A stretch of DNA of 64,000 nucleotides from Sphingomonas astaxanthinifaciens DSM 22298 (GTDB lineage Bacteria; Pseudomonadota; Alphaproteobacteria; Sphingomonadales; Sphingomonadaceae). The notes under the pieces were generated by a model, which saw only the letters and a program-made list of their open reading frames with translations, was not told the DNA's origin and searched no databases. Within the stretch, counting starts at the first letter, position 1, and each line of letters begins with the position of its first letter. The position numbers and the translations under genes were made by a program. Positions 26,136 through 34,747 of the stretch are shown in pieces. The stretch lies in the NCBI RefSeq assembly GCF_000711715.1, contig NZ_JONN01000001.1:1550001-1614000 (forward strand). Direction: 5' to 3'.

Positions 26136-26438
26136 TCAGCGGGCGGCGAGACGCTCGAGCGAGGGCGTGAGGGCGAGTTGCTGGCGCGCGCGGACGAGCG
26201 CCTCATGGCGGCAGGCGCGGACCGCGCGGCGGCCGGCAGGATCGCTCGCGCTCGCCTCGCCGCACAGTTCGGCGGCGGCCAACCGGACCCGCCGGTCGAG
26301 CGCGGCGCGGCCCGCCGCGGTGGCGAGGTCGAGATCGTGGGTGGTGACGGTCATTGCGGCGGGCGCGGCGCTTGCCAGGCCGGACGCGCCGCCCGCGAGG
26401 ACGGCCAGAACGGCAAAGACGATGGCACTACTCTTCAT
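26136..26438 (-). CDS. UrcA family protein
   Basis: A 100-residue secreted protein with signal peptide (MKSSAIVFAVLAVLAGGASGLASA). The UrcA core is visible: VTTHDLDLATAAGRAALDRRVRLAAAELCG and a second cysteine in RACRHEAL. UrcA proteins are small periplasmic proteins of unknown function, common in sphingomonads and Caulobacter. GGGAGC precedes the ATG. Confidence 0.9.
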   Translation of the reverse strand: MKSSAIVFAVLAVLAGGASGLASAAPAAMTVTTHDLDLATAAGRAALDRRVRLAAAELCGEASASDPAGRRAVRACRHEALVRARQQLALTPSLERLAAR

Positions 26439-26543
26439 GGTCCGGCTCCCTGGCGCTGGCATGGCAGCGCTATGCGCCGCCGGTCGGCCTCGCGGGAGCA
26501 GCGATGTTGCGTTGCCGTTCTGCGAATTTGCAGAACGAGGCGC

Positions 26544-26858
26544 CTATTGCTTCGGCATCCAGCCCTTGGGCGCGGTCCCAACCTCGGCCGGCGGGGCGGC
26601 GGTCGCGGCGGGCGGTGCGGAGACTCGTCCCGGCCAGGCGACCACGATCACCGCCGCGGCCAGTACCGCAAGGCCGATCATCAGCAGGAAATAGGGAACG
26701 ACCCCGAGCAGCGGCCGGGCCGGTTCGCCCGGTTGGCCGCGCGGCGAGGTCGGCGTGACCGCACCCTTCACTGCATGGCTGCGTCGGCGGAAACGGCGCG
26801 GCGGCCAATAATCTTCGGGGCGGGTCCAGGCCCGCGCTTTCTCGTCGGGAATCGGCAT
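26544..26858 (-). CDS. Small single-pass membrane protein
   Basis: A 104-residue hypothetical protein. A basic, Trp/Pro-rich N-terminal half (RPEDYWPPRRFRRR) is followed by one hydrophobic helix (about residues 52-75, LLGVVPYFLLMIGLAVLAAAVI cut here) and a Pro/Ala tail ending GWMPKQ. ATG at 26858 was chosen; the frame extends to 26900 with an earlier Met. No family recognised. Confidence 0.6.
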   Translation of the reverse strand: MPIPDEKARAWTRPEDYWPPRRFRRRSHAVKGAVTPTSPRGQPGEPARPLLGVVPYFLLMIGLAVLAAAVIVVAWPGRVSAPPAATAAPPAEVGTAPKGWMPKQ

Positions 26859-26950
26859 GGTCGTTGGGGGCAACGCACCATATCCGGCTTGGCTTCGCAT
26901 CCCGGCGCAAAGTCCGGGGTGCCCGTCGCGCTTTGCGGCGGACCGTGTCG

Positions 26951-27382
26951 TCAGTGCAGCAGCCGCGCCGGCGGGGCCCAGGGCTGGACCGCCGGCCCGG
27001 CAGGGTCGTGCATGTGGCGGGCATGGGCTGCGACCAGCAGCAATTCACCGTAGAGCCGGTCCCAGAAGACGTCGCGCACGGCCAGGACGCGTTCCTGCTG
27101 GTAAAGGAGGACGCTGGCGCGGCCCTGCTCGTCGACCAGCCGCAGCCGCAACGGCCAGTCACTCTGGCTTTCCTCGTCCGCCAGCCGACCGTGATCGGCC
27201 AGCCAGGCGTTGAGCAGGAAGCCGGCGATGAGGTCGAGCCCCAGGCCGTCGAGCAGGATCACGGGGTGCTCGGGTCGGCCGGGGTCGCTCAGCCGGCCGA
27301 TCGGCGCCGCCGTGCCCGGCTCGCGGTCGAGCACGATCCGCAGGCGGCCGCCCACGGGATGGATGATGTCACGCACGCGCAT
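26951..27382 (-). CDS. Uncharacterised soluble protein
   Basis: A 143-residue protein without signal or membrane segment, starting MRVRDIIHPVGGRLRI. It alternates strand-like and helical segments (VILLDGLGLDLIAGFLLNAWL, LLYQQERVLAVRDVFWDRL) and ends in a Pro/His-rich tail. AGGGA precedes the ATG. I do not recognise a domain. It lies immediately downstream of the flagellin remnant, so it may once have bordered a flagellar cluster. Confidence 0.55.
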   Translation of the reverse strand: MRVRDIIHPVGGRLRIVLDREPGTAAPIGRLSDPGRPEHPVILLDGLGLDLIAGFLLNAWLADHGRLADEESQSDWPLRLRLVDEQGRASVLLYQQERVLAVRDVFWDRLYGELLLVAAHARHMHDPAGPAVQPWAPPARLLH

Positions 27383-27499
27383 GGGTCGGGTCCCTGTGCA
27401 GCAAGGATGGAGCGGGGAAACAGGAAGGGCCGGAGTGATCCGAAAACCGCCCCGGCCCACCCGTCACCAGCTCGGGGCTGGCGAAGCTTTCGAGAAAGC

Positions 27500-27680
27500 C
27501 TAGCGGAACAGGGACATGATCGCCTGCGGCGCCTGGTTGGCGATCGACAGCGCCTGGATGCCCAGCTGCTGCTTGACCTGGAGGGCCTGCAGCTTGGCGC
27601 TTTCCTTGGCGAGGTCGGCGTCGACTAGATTGCCCACCGAGGCCTCGACGACGTCGCTAAGCTTGCTCGAGCCCAGCAGC
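27500..27680 (-). pseudogene. fliC: Flagellin 3'-terminal remnant
   Basis: On the minus strand, the last ~60 codons read as a flagellin D0 C-terminal helix: [20 protein letters not shown], then [20 protein letters not shown] and the closing SLFR, with a normal stop at 27500. No start codon, N-terminal D0/D1 or variable domain exists upstream. Right of about 27675-27690 the sequence becomes a flgD fragment on the other strand. The remnant cannot make a functional flagellin. The right boundary is approximate. Confidence 0.88.
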
Positions 27681-28171
27681 TCGCGCAATATTCGCAGGTC
27701 GAGCAGTCGCTCCAGCAGACCTCGGTGCTGAAGGACATTCTCGCCCGGCTGGGCGGGGACGACCTCACCCGCGCGGGCACGCTGATCGGGCGCACTGCGG
27801 AGTTTGACAGCTCGGTCTCGGGCCTCTCCACCGACCGGCCGGCCGAATGGCGCTGGAGCTTCGCCCGCGCGCCGCAGTCGCTGACGGCCGAAATTCTCGA
27901 CAGCAGCGGCACGGTCGTCGCCCGGCCCGCCGTTGCGCTCGACGCCAGCGGGACGCTGCAGTGGGACGGCCGGCTCGCCGACGGCAGCCGCGCGCCCGAC
28001 GGCGCCTATGTGCTGCGCTTGAGCGCCAGGGACAGCGCCGGGACGGCCTTGGCGGCCGACATGACCAGCCTCGGCCGGATCCAGGAAGTGATGAGCCGGG
28101 AGGGCGAATTGTGGGCCGGCTTCGGCAGCGTCGCACTGCCGCTCGCCAAGCTGGTCTGGATTGCCGCCTGA
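27671..28171 (+). pseudogene. flgD: FlgD (hook capping protein) 3' remnant
   Basis: On the plus strand from about 27671 the frame reads [20 protein letters not shown], the conserved FlgD N-terminal-domain helix, and continues about 165 codons to a TGA at 28171. The hook-cap Ig/Tudor-like part is included ([38 protein letters not shown]). The first ~70-90 codons of a normal FlgD, including the start and the conserved FLKLL-QDP segment, are absent. A GTG at 27725 could start a 148-residue product, but it has no family-like N-terminus. Followed by a strong bidirectional terminator. Confidence 0.8.
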
Positions 28172-28186
28172 GCGGGACACGAAAAA

Positions 28187-28217
28187 GGGGCCGGCCGGAT
28201 CGTCACCGGCCGGCCCC
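28187..28217. terminator. Bidirectional terminator
   Basis: Perfect 12-bp stem GGGGCCGGCCGG / CCGGCCGGCCCC with a 7-nt loop. Five A residues on the left act as a U-run for the minus-strand autotransporter gene. It separates the flgD remnant from the convergent esterase gene. Confidence 0.85.
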
Positions 28218-28234
28218 CTTCCTGATGCCTGCGA

Positions 28235-30061
28235 TCAGAAGCCGATGCGGACGCCGACCTGGCCGCTGACTTCGTTGCCTTGGTCCTTGCCGGCGGTGGT
28301 GCTGGCGACGACGTCGAGCTGGACCGCATTGGTGATGCGGGCCGAGGCACCGCCGGTGAAGCGGGTGTAGATGCCCTGGTCGCGCTTGCCCGCGTCGAAG
28401 TGGTTGACGATCGTCGGCGAGGCCGTCTGCGCGAAATCGAGCGTGCGGCTGTCGCCCTTCAGGTCCTTCTCGACCATCGCCGAAGCGAACGGACGGAGCG
28501 CGGTGCCAGCAGCGTTGAAGTCGCCGCGAAGCTCGAGCCCGGCGCCGCCGACCAGCGCTTCGTAGCGCTGCTTGCCGACATTGAGGCTGAGCGCCCCGTC
28601 GCCATTCTCGGTGTAGCCGTCGACCTTGGCGCGGGCATAGTCGAGCGCGACCACCGGGCCGACCCGGACCGGGCCGAGCGGGGCGAGGAAGCCGGCCTTG
28701 GCACCCGCCACGATGTGGCTGCCGTTGGGGCTGGCGTCGAGATTGCCGACGACTCCCGAGCGACGGATGTCATAGTCGGTGCGGCCGCCGCCGGCGTGGC
28801 CCTGGATGAACACCGGGCCGAGCGAATAAGCGGCGTAGACGCCGGCCTGCCAGGTCTTGGCCTCCACCCGCGCGCTGTCGACGCCGAACTTGGCGCGCCC
28901 CTTGCTGTAACTGCCGGCGATGCCGACGAGGCCGTTGCCGCCGAAGCCCGCCTCGGCGCCGACCGTGCCGCCGACGCTGTCGATGTCGAACTGGTCGGTG
29001 ACGTCGCTCATGCCGACGTCACGGCTGAAGCTGTCGCCGACCGCGAACAGGCGGACGCCCTCGAGCACCTCGCCGTCGCGCGGACTGCCGACGTCCATGC
29101 GGCTGTTGAGCGTGCGGCCGAACTGGCGCGCGGTGTCGAGCCCGAGGTCGCTGGTGGCACCGATGTTGAGCGGGGCCTGGAGCTGGCGCTGGACATACTG
29201 GCCGACGATCTTGAAGCCATCCGAGCTGAGGTGGAGGTTGTCGACGTAGAACAGGTAGCCCGCGCAGCCCGAGCCGATGTTGGCGGTCGTCGGCGCGCAG
29301 GTGACGCCGTTGGGAACGCCGTAAGCCGCCGGATTGGCCTGGATCGACTGCAGCACCTTGGTGAGGTCGAGGTAATGGACGATCACGCCATTGTTGGCAT
29401 AGCCCGCCAGCATCGACTGGAGCGCGCTGTTGTAGGTCGTCGAGAAGGTGTTGCGGACCGCCTGCGCGGCCGGGTTGGCCGCGACCTCGGGCAGCAGCGC
29501 GGTGTTCCCGGCGAGAAAGCTGATGGTCGGCGCGCCAGCCGCGACCAGTCGGTCGAGCTGGGTGCGCGCGGCCGAAATCGCGTCGTTGACCGTCAGGCTG
29601 CCGTAGAAGCCCTGCTGGAAGTAGCGCGCGTCGTTGCCGCCGATCGAGACGGTGACGAGGTCGCCCTTGCCGAAGGTCGGAGCGCCGTTCGGAAAGGCCG
29701 GGAGCTGGGTCCCGACGTTGAGGAAATTGTCGACCTGGAGCTGGAGGTCGAAGGTCGTCGCCGGGGCGCCGCGCACCGCGGTCGCGCCGCCGATGGCGAA
29801 ATTCTCGACCGGCGCGCCGAGCAGGAAGGACAGGGTATCGACATAGTTGGTGCCGCCCGAGAAGCGGCCCGTCTTGTAGATGCCGCTCTGGAAGGTCGCC
29901 GGGTTGAGCCCGGTCAGCTCGAACAGGTTGCCGTCGTCGGCATAGCTGTCGCCGAAGGTGACGATGCGGTCGATCCGCTGGGCCGACGCCGGCGTGGCGG
30001 CGGCAACGGCGACAAGCGCAGTGGCCCCAAGCAGGGCGCGAGCGCCAAGACGCTGAATCAT
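28235..30061 (-). CDS. Autotransporter with GDSL/SGNH esterase passenger
   Basis: A 608-residue type Va autotransporter esterase. Signal peptide at residues 1-28 (LLGATALVAVAAATPASA). The passenger carries SGNH blocks: block I FGDSYADDGNL, the Gly in NFAIGGATA, block III SIGGNDARYF and block V VDNLHLSSDG (Asp-x-x-His). The C-terminal ~270 residues form a 12-strand barrel ending in VGVRIGF, with the terminal Phe. Similar proteins (EstA/EstP) are surface lipases. ATG at 30061 has GGGGAGGA upstream. Confidence 0.94.
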   Translation of the reverse strand: MIQRLGARALLGATALVAVAAATPASAQRIDRIVTFGDSYADDGNLFELTGLNPATFQSGIYKTGRFSGGTNYVDTLSFLLGAPVENFAIGGATAVRGAPATTFDLQLQVDNFLNVGTQLPAFPNGAPTFGKGDLVTVSIGGNDARYFQQGFYGSLTVNDAISAARTQLDRLVAAGAPTISFLAGNTALLPEVAANPAAQAVRNTFSTTYNSALQSMLAGYANNGVIVHYLDLTKVLQSIQANPAAYGVPNGVTCAPTTANIGSGCAGYLFYVDNLHLSSDGFKIVGQYVQRQLQAPLNIGATSDLGLDTARQFGRTLNSRMDVGSPRDGEVLEGVRLFAVGDSFSRDVGMSDVTDQFDIDSVGGTVGAEAGFGGNGLVGIAGSYSKGRAKFGVDSARVEAKTWQAGVYAAYSLGPVFIQGHAGGGRTDYDIRRSGVVGNLDASPNGSHIVAGAKAGFLAPLGPVRVGPVVALDYARAKVDGYTENGDGALSLNVGKQRYEALVGGAGLELRGDFNAAGTALRPFASAMVEKDLKGDSRTLDFAQTASPTIVNHFDAGKRDQGIYTRFTGGASARITNAVQLDVVASTTAGKDQGNEVSGQVGVRIGF

Positions 30062-30160
30062 GTGAATTTTCCTCCCCGGCTCGAGAGCGTGAGCCACGAC
30101 CGTGGCTATGCCCCGCGTGACCCAAAAATGACAAGTGGCCGCACGGCCACAGTCGGGCGC

Positions 30161-30460
30161 TCAGATGCCGAGCGCGCGGGCCGAGTCGGCGTCTAGGAGA
30201 TCGTGGGTCTCGGGGTGCCGCGCCATGTACTTGGCGTAGAAGGAACAGCGCGGCGCCACCTTCAGCCCCTGCTCCCGCGCCCAGTCGAGCGAGGCCCGGG
30301 CGATCGCCGAGGCGAGGCCCTGCCCTTCGTGCGCCGGCGGGACGACCGTATGCGGGAAAGCGACCAGGCCCGGCAACAGGCGATATTCGGCGAAGGCCAC
30401 CTGGCCATCGTCGAGCGCGATCTCGAAGCGGTGCGCGGCCTCGTTGTTGACGACCTTCAT
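30161..30460 (-). CDS. GNAT-like (YjdJ-type) N-acetyltransferase
   Basis: A 99-residue short acetyltransferase of the Gcn5-related YjdJ/GCN5-like family. It shows FAEYRLLPGLVAFPHTVVPP, the acetyl-CoA loop AHEGQGLASAIARASLDWAR and PRCSFYAKYMARHPE. AGGAG precedes the ATG, which overlaps the stop of the M20 peptidase gene (ATGA at 30457-30460). Last gene of the homogentisate operon. Substrate unknown. Confidence 0.87.
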   Translation of the reverse strand: MKVVNNEAAHRFEIALDDGQVAFAEYRLLPGLVAFPHTVVPPAHEGQGLASAIARASLDWAREQGLKVAPRCSFYAKYMARHPETHDLLDADSARALGI

Positions 30461-31758
30461 CGGCGCTCCTTGCCCAGCCGGCTCATGAGGATCGCGGCGC
30501 GCGTCGCCTGCCGGGTGATCGACGGGATGTCGAGCCACTCGTCGTCACTGTGAGTGCCGCCTCCGCCCGGCCCGAAGCCGACCAGCCCGGCGGCGACATC
30601 GGCGGCGACGAAGCTGATGTCCCCGGCACCGCGACGAATGGGGTCGAGCGGCTCCTGGCTGTCGAGCCCCAGGTCGCGATTGACCAGGTTGAGGCGGGCG
30701 AGCAGCGCGCGATTGGCGTCGGTCGCGGCCATCGGCGGATAGCCCGGCTCGAATTCTAGATTGGCCTCGCTGACCCCGCCGAGGCGCGCGGCGACGATTG
30801 CCCGCATGCGTGCCTGCGCCCGCTCCAGCTGCGCCGGGTCGAGGACCCGCAAGTCGCCCTTGGCGACAGCCTCGCTGGCAATGATGTTGGTCTTGCCCTC
30901 GACCGCGGCGCGGATCCCGCCGGGTTCGAGCTTTGCGGAGGTGCCGCCCGCGATCATTCCGACGTTGAGGGTCAGTCCCGGCTCGGTGACGTCCTTCCGG
31001 AAGGCGTCGACGATTCGCGCCAGTTCATAATTGGCGCCAAATCCGCTTCCCGCGGTTCCGACCGCACTCGAATGCCCGCCTCTGGCTTTCACGACGAGCT
31101 GCCAGTCGGTGATCGAGCGGCGTGAGATTCCGCCCATGTCGCGTTCGCCGTCACGCGCCATCGGCTCGAAATCGAGCGCCACATCACTGGCCTTGCCGGC
31201 GGCGATGAGGTCGCCGCGCGCCATGGCCAGCGGCATGCCGGGATCCTCCTCGTCGCCGGTCAGGAAGACCGTGACGTTGGTCTGCTGGAGCGTTCCCGCC
31301 GCCTTCATCGCGCGCAGGGCGGCGACGATGACGGCAATCCCGCCCTTGTTGTCGGTCGCCCCCGGTCCACGAACCTCGTCGCCGTCACGAACCCAGCGCT
31401 GGAACGGCGAAGCGGGTTCGAACACCGTGTCGAGATGGCTGATGAGCAGCAGCCGCTTGGTCCCGCGCTTGCCGGTGTGGCTCGCGACCAGGTGTCCGGC
31501 GCGCCCGGTCTGGCGGAGCGGGATCCAGCGGACCGCGAAACCCAAGGGCTCGAGCTCGGCGCGGACCATCGCCGCGACCTTTTCCACCCCGTCGGGATTC
31601 TGGCTGCCGCTGTTCTGGTTCACCATCCGCTCGAGGAGCGACAGCGTCCGGTCCTGTTCGGCGGCGACGGTCGCCTGCATGGTGCGCTCCGCGGGCGTCA
31701 ACTGCGCCAACGCGGGCGCGGCCAGCATCAGCGCGAAGCTCGCGAGAAGCGCCCTCAC
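30457..31758 (-). CDS. Secreted M20 family metallopeptidase
   Basis: A 433-residue zinc peptidase of the ArgE/carboxypeptidase G2 group with a signal peptide (LLASFALMLAAPALAQ). Metal-site residues: ISHLDTVF (His, and catalytic Asp), GPGATDNKGG (bridging Asp), TGDEEDPG (catalytic Glu, ligand Glu), ALDFEP and the final GGGTHSDDE His. The dimerisation domain begins near VVKARGGHSS. GTG start at 31758 overlaps the fahA stop. A glutamate-type carboxypeptidase activity is possible, but its link to homogentisate degradation is unclear. Confidence 0.92.
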   Translation of the reverse strand: MRALLASFALMLAAPALAQLTPAERTMQATVAAEQDRTLSLLERMVNQNSGSQNPDGVEKVAAMVRAELEPLGFAVRWIPLRQTGRAGHLVASHTGKRGTKRLLLISHLDTVFEPASPFQRWVRDGDEVRGPGATDNKGGIAVIVAALRAMKAAGTLQQTNVTVFLTGDEEDPGMPLAMARGDLIAAGKASDVALDFEPMARDGERDMGGISRRSITDWQLVVKARGGHSSAVGTAGSGFGANYELARIVDAFRKDVTEPGLTLNVGMIAGGTSAKLEPGGIRAAVEGKTNIIASEAVAKGDLRVLDPAQLERAQARMRAIVAARLGGVSEANLEFEPGYPPMAATDANRALLARLNLVNRDLGLDSQEPLDPIRRGAGDISFVAADVAAGLVGFGPGGGGTHSDDEWLDIPSITRQATRAAILMSRLGKERR

Positions 31759-33032
31759 CCGACCACCACGCCGCGGCACTCGCCGAGGCCGATCGACACA
31801 TATCCCGGCGCCTCGGCGCGCCCCCGCAGGATCAGCTCGTCGCCATCCTCGAGGAAGGCGCGCTGTTCGCCCGACGGCAGGGTCAGCGGTGCCTTCCCGC
31901 CTTGGCTGATCTCGAGCAGCGAGCCCAGCCCGTCGGCCGAAGCGGTCGACAGCGTCCCCGTCCCGATGAGGTCGCCGGGCTGGAGGTTGCAGCCGTTGGC
32001 GCTGTGGTGGGTGACGATCTGCTCGACCGTCCAGTACATCGCCTCGGCGGCGACGCCCCGGCTCAGGCGGTGTGGCTTGGTCCCCGCTTCGCGCATGGTC
32101 GCGGTGGACAGATAGGCTTCCACAGTCAGCCCTAGCCCCGGGGCGTCGCTTCCCCCGGCGAGATAATCGAGCGGGGCGGGGTCGCCATCGGGCCGGGCGA
32201 AGGGCGCGGTCATGAACGGTGCCATGGCCTCGGGGGTCACCACGAACGGCGAGACGCTGGTCAGGAAGTTCTTGGCGAGGAACGGTCCGAGCGGCTGATA
32301 TTCCCATGCTTGGAGGTCACGCGCCGACCAGTCGTTGAGCAGGCAATAGCCCGCAACATGAGATGCCGCCTCGTCGATCGGGATCGGCTGGCCCAGCGCA
32401 TTGCCCGGCCCGATCCAGACCCCGAGCTCGAGCTCGTAATCGAGGCGCCGCGAGGGCCCGAACACGGGTGTTTCGGCTTCGGGCGGCTTGCGCTGGCCCG
32501 ACGGGCGGATCACGGGTTCGCCGGACACGCGCACGCTCGACGCGCGGCCGTGATAGCCGATCGGCACATATTTGTAGTTGGGCAGGAGCGGATTGTCGGG
32601 ACGGAACTGCCTGCCGACATTGGTCGCGTGATGGATGCCGACGTAGAAATCGGTGTAGTCGCCGACCAGCGTCGGCAGGTGCATCGTCGCTTCCGACTGG
32701 CCGATCAGCGCCGCCTCGATGACGTCGCGATGCGAAACGTCACCAAGCAGCTCCGACAGACGGTGCCGAAGCGCAACGCGCGCATCCCGGCCGAGCGCGA
32801 GAAAACCGTTCAGGACCGGACTTGCGAGTTCCTCCACCCACGCCTCGCCGAGCGCTTCGGCGATCGCGGGCAGGTCGAGCAGGAAGTCGCCGATCGCGAC
32901 GCCCGCGCGGCGCTCAAGCCCTTCGCTCGAGAAGATGCACAAGGGCAGGTTCTGGATCGGGAAATCGGGATGCCCATCGGCACCCTCGACCCACGAGCGG
33001 AGGGCGGGGTCATGCGTATGGTCGATGGTCAT
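31755..33032 (-). CDS. fahA: Fumarylacetoacetase
   Basis: A 425-residue FAH, which splits fumarylacetoacetate into fumarate and acetoacetate at the end of tyrosine catabolism. It contains the N-terminal SH3-like domain and the metal/catalytic region [42 protein letters not shown] and the FLAKNF segment. Its start overlaps the hmgA stop by 4 nt (33029-33032). Confidence 0.96.
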   Translation of the reverse strand: MTIDHTHDPALRSWVEGADGHPDFPIQNLPLCIFSSEGLERRAGVAIGDFLLDLPAIAEALGEAWVEELASPVLNGFLALGRDARVALRHRLSELLGDVSHRDVIEAALIGQSEATMHLPTLVGDYTDFYVGIHHATNVGRQFRPDNPLLPNYKYVPIGYHGRASSVRVSGEPVIRPSGQRKPPEAETPVFGPSRRLDYELELGVWIGPGNALGQPIPIDEAASHVAGYCLLNDWSARDLQAWEYQPLGPFLAKNFLTSVSPFVVTPEAMAPFMTAPFARPDGDPAPLDYLAGGSDAPGLGLTVEAYLSTATMREAGTKPHRLSRGVAAEAMYWTVEQIVTHHSANGCNLQPGDLIGTGTLSTASADGLGSLLEISQGGKAPLTLPSGEQRAFLEDGDELILRGRAEAPGYVSIGLGECRGVVVG

Positions 33033-34318
33033 GGGAGTCGCGCTTTCGGGAAATCGGCCCAGGCGAGGTCATAGTCGGGCTGGGCCCGGCCGAGCGCCTC
33101 GGCGGTGACCTCGAACGGCCAGCAGCTCTCGACCATGAAGGCCATGGTGCCGTCGATCTTGGCGGGTTTGAGTTCGGCCTCGCTCGCCTTCTTCCAGCTT
33201 TCGACGTCGGGGCCGTGGCCGCTCATCATGTTGTGGAGCGACAGCCCGCCCGGGCGGAACCCGTCGGCCTTGGCATCATATTCGCCGGTCAGCAGGCCCA
33301 TGCATTCGCTCATCACGTTGCGGTGGAACCACGGCGGGCGGAAGGTGTCCTCCGCGACCATCCAGCGTGGCGGGAAGATGACGAAGTCGGCATTGGCCCG
33401 GCCGATCATCCCCGAGGGCGAGGTCAGGACGGTGAAGATCGACGGATCGGGATGGTCGAAGCTGACCGTTCCGATCGTGTTGAAGTGCGACAAATCGTAG
33501 CGATAGGGCGCGAGATTGCCGTGCCATGCGACGACGTCGAGCGGCGAGTGGTCGAGCGTCGTCACCCACAATTTGCCGCCATATTTCTGGATGACCTGGG
33601 TCGGCTCGTCGCGGTCCTCGAACCATGCCACCGGCGTTTCGAAGTCGCGCGGATTGGCAAGGCCGTTGGCGCCGATCGGCCCGAGATCGGGCAGCCGGAA
33701 GGGCGCGCCGTAATTCTCCGTCAGATAACCCCGCGCCGCACCCTCGGGCAGCAGCACCTTGAAGCGCACCCCGCGCGGCACCACCGCGATCTGGCCCGGC
33801 GCGATGTCGATCCGGCCCAGTTCGGTGAGAAGCTCGAGCCGGCCCTGCTGCGGCAGGAACAAGAGCTCGCCGTCGGCCGAGAAGAACACGCGGTCCGCGC
33901 GCTCGGCATTGGCGGCGTAGAGGTGGAGCGCGACGCCATCGAGCTCGTTCGGGGCGCGGTTGAAGACCGCGGTCGTCAGCGAATCGATGAAATCGGTCCC
34001 TGCCGCCGCGTCGGGGATGGGATCCCAGCGCAGCCGGTTCGGCGCCAGCGCCCCATCTTTCTCGCAGCGCAGCCGGGGGGCGCCGTCATAAGCGACGAAC
34101 GGCCGATGGTCGGCGGTCGGCCGGAGCCGGTAGAGCCAGCTCCGCCGGTTCTCGTGCCGGGGCATGGTGAAGGCGGTGCCCGACAATTGCTCGGTATAGA
34201 GGCCGAAGGCCGGCCGCTGCGGGCTGTTGCGCCCCTTGGGGAGCGCGCCCGGTACGGCTTCGGTCGCGACATGCCCGCCGAAGCCCGGCAGGTAGGCGGG
34301 GGAGGAGGTCGTCAGCAT
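33029..34318 (-). CDS. hmgA: Homogentisate 1,2-dioxygenase
   Basis: A 429-residue cupin-type iron dioxygenase that opens the homogentisate ring to maleylacetoacetate. Iron-site signatures are [15 protein letters not shown] (His and Glu) and [15 protein letters not shown] (His). The N-terminus ([19 protein letters not shown]) and internal [19 protein letters not shown] match HGD. First gene of a four-gene overlapping operon. Maleylacetoacetate isomerase (maiA) is not in the window. Confidence 0.97.
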   Translation of the reverse strand: MLTTSSPAYLPGFGGHVATEAVPGALPKGRNSPQRPAFGLYTEQLSGTAFTMPRHENRRSWLYRLRPTADHRPFVAYDGAPRLRCEKDGALAPNRLRWDPIPDAAAGTDFIDSLTTAVFNRAPNELDGVALHLYAANAERADRVFFSADGELLFLPQQGRLELLTELGRIDIAPGQIAVVPRGVRFKVLLPEGAARGYLTENYGAPFRLPDLGPIGANGLANPRDFETPVAWFEDRDEPTQVIQKYGGKLWVTTLDHSPLDVVAWHGNLAPYRYDLSHFNTIGTVSFDHPDPSIFTVLTSPSGMIGRANADFVIFPPRWMVAEDTFRPPWFHRNVMSECMGLLTGEYDAKADGFRPGGLSLHNMMSGHGPDVESWKKASEAELKPAKIDGTMAFMVESCWPFEVTAEALGRAQPDYDLAWADFPKARLP

Positions 34319-34358
34319 TCCCCTGCTCTAGGACTGCCAGGCTGGCCTGAAAAGCATT

Positions 34359-34379
34359 GTCCCGGCATGAAGCCGGGAC
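34359..34379 (-). terminator. Hairpin downstream of the small membrane gene
   Basis: Perfect 8-bp stem GTCCCGGC/GCCGGGAC with a 5-nt loop, ten bases after the stop of the minus-strand gene at 34389. In minus orientation it is followed by AATGCTTTT, a weak U-tract. Confidence 0.5.
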
Positions 34380-34388
34380 GCCGCCACC

Positions 34389-34598
34389 TCAGTTGACGTT
34401 GACGTTGATCTTGTCGGGAACCTTGATCTCGGTCTTGCTGCCGCCGAAGCCGAGGTTGTCGCGGAACACGTAAGCAAGCACCAGCAGCGCCAGGATGAGC
34501 ACGATCGCCACGATCGCCCCGCTGCCGCCGCCGCTGTCGGTGTTCACGACCGTGGTTCGTTCGACCACCCGTTCGTTGCCGTCGTCGATATCCGCCAT
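34389..34598 (-). CDS. Small single-pass membrane protein
   Basis: A 69-residue protein: an acidic N-terminus (MADIDDGNERVVERTT), a Gly/Ser stretch, one helix (about residues 28-45, AIVAIVLILALLVLAYVF) and an outer tail ending KVPDKINVNVN, which suggests a beta-strand edge. Similar small proteins occur in sphingomonads, but no function is known. A CCTCCT complement (AGGAGG) lies just upstream of the ATG. Confidence 0.7.
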   Translation of the reverse strand: MADIDDGNERVVERTTVVNTDSGGGSGAIVAIVLILALLVLAYVFRDNLGFGGSKTEIKVPDKINVNVN

Positions 34599-34747
34599 CT
34601 CGAAATCCTCCTGTTGTATCGCCGTAACGAACGCCCTTCCGGCCCCAAGCGTTCCAGAGGATTCACAGCGGACTCCAAGGGGTATACTTAACTCGTTGGT
34701 AACTGCAGCTGCGGCATTGGCTCCATAACGGGAGTGATCTTGACGGC

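Noticed and set aside
27725..28171. An intact 148-residue gene from GTG
   Set aside because: The upstream sequence continues the FlgD homology without a start, so it is the 3' remnant of a larger gene.
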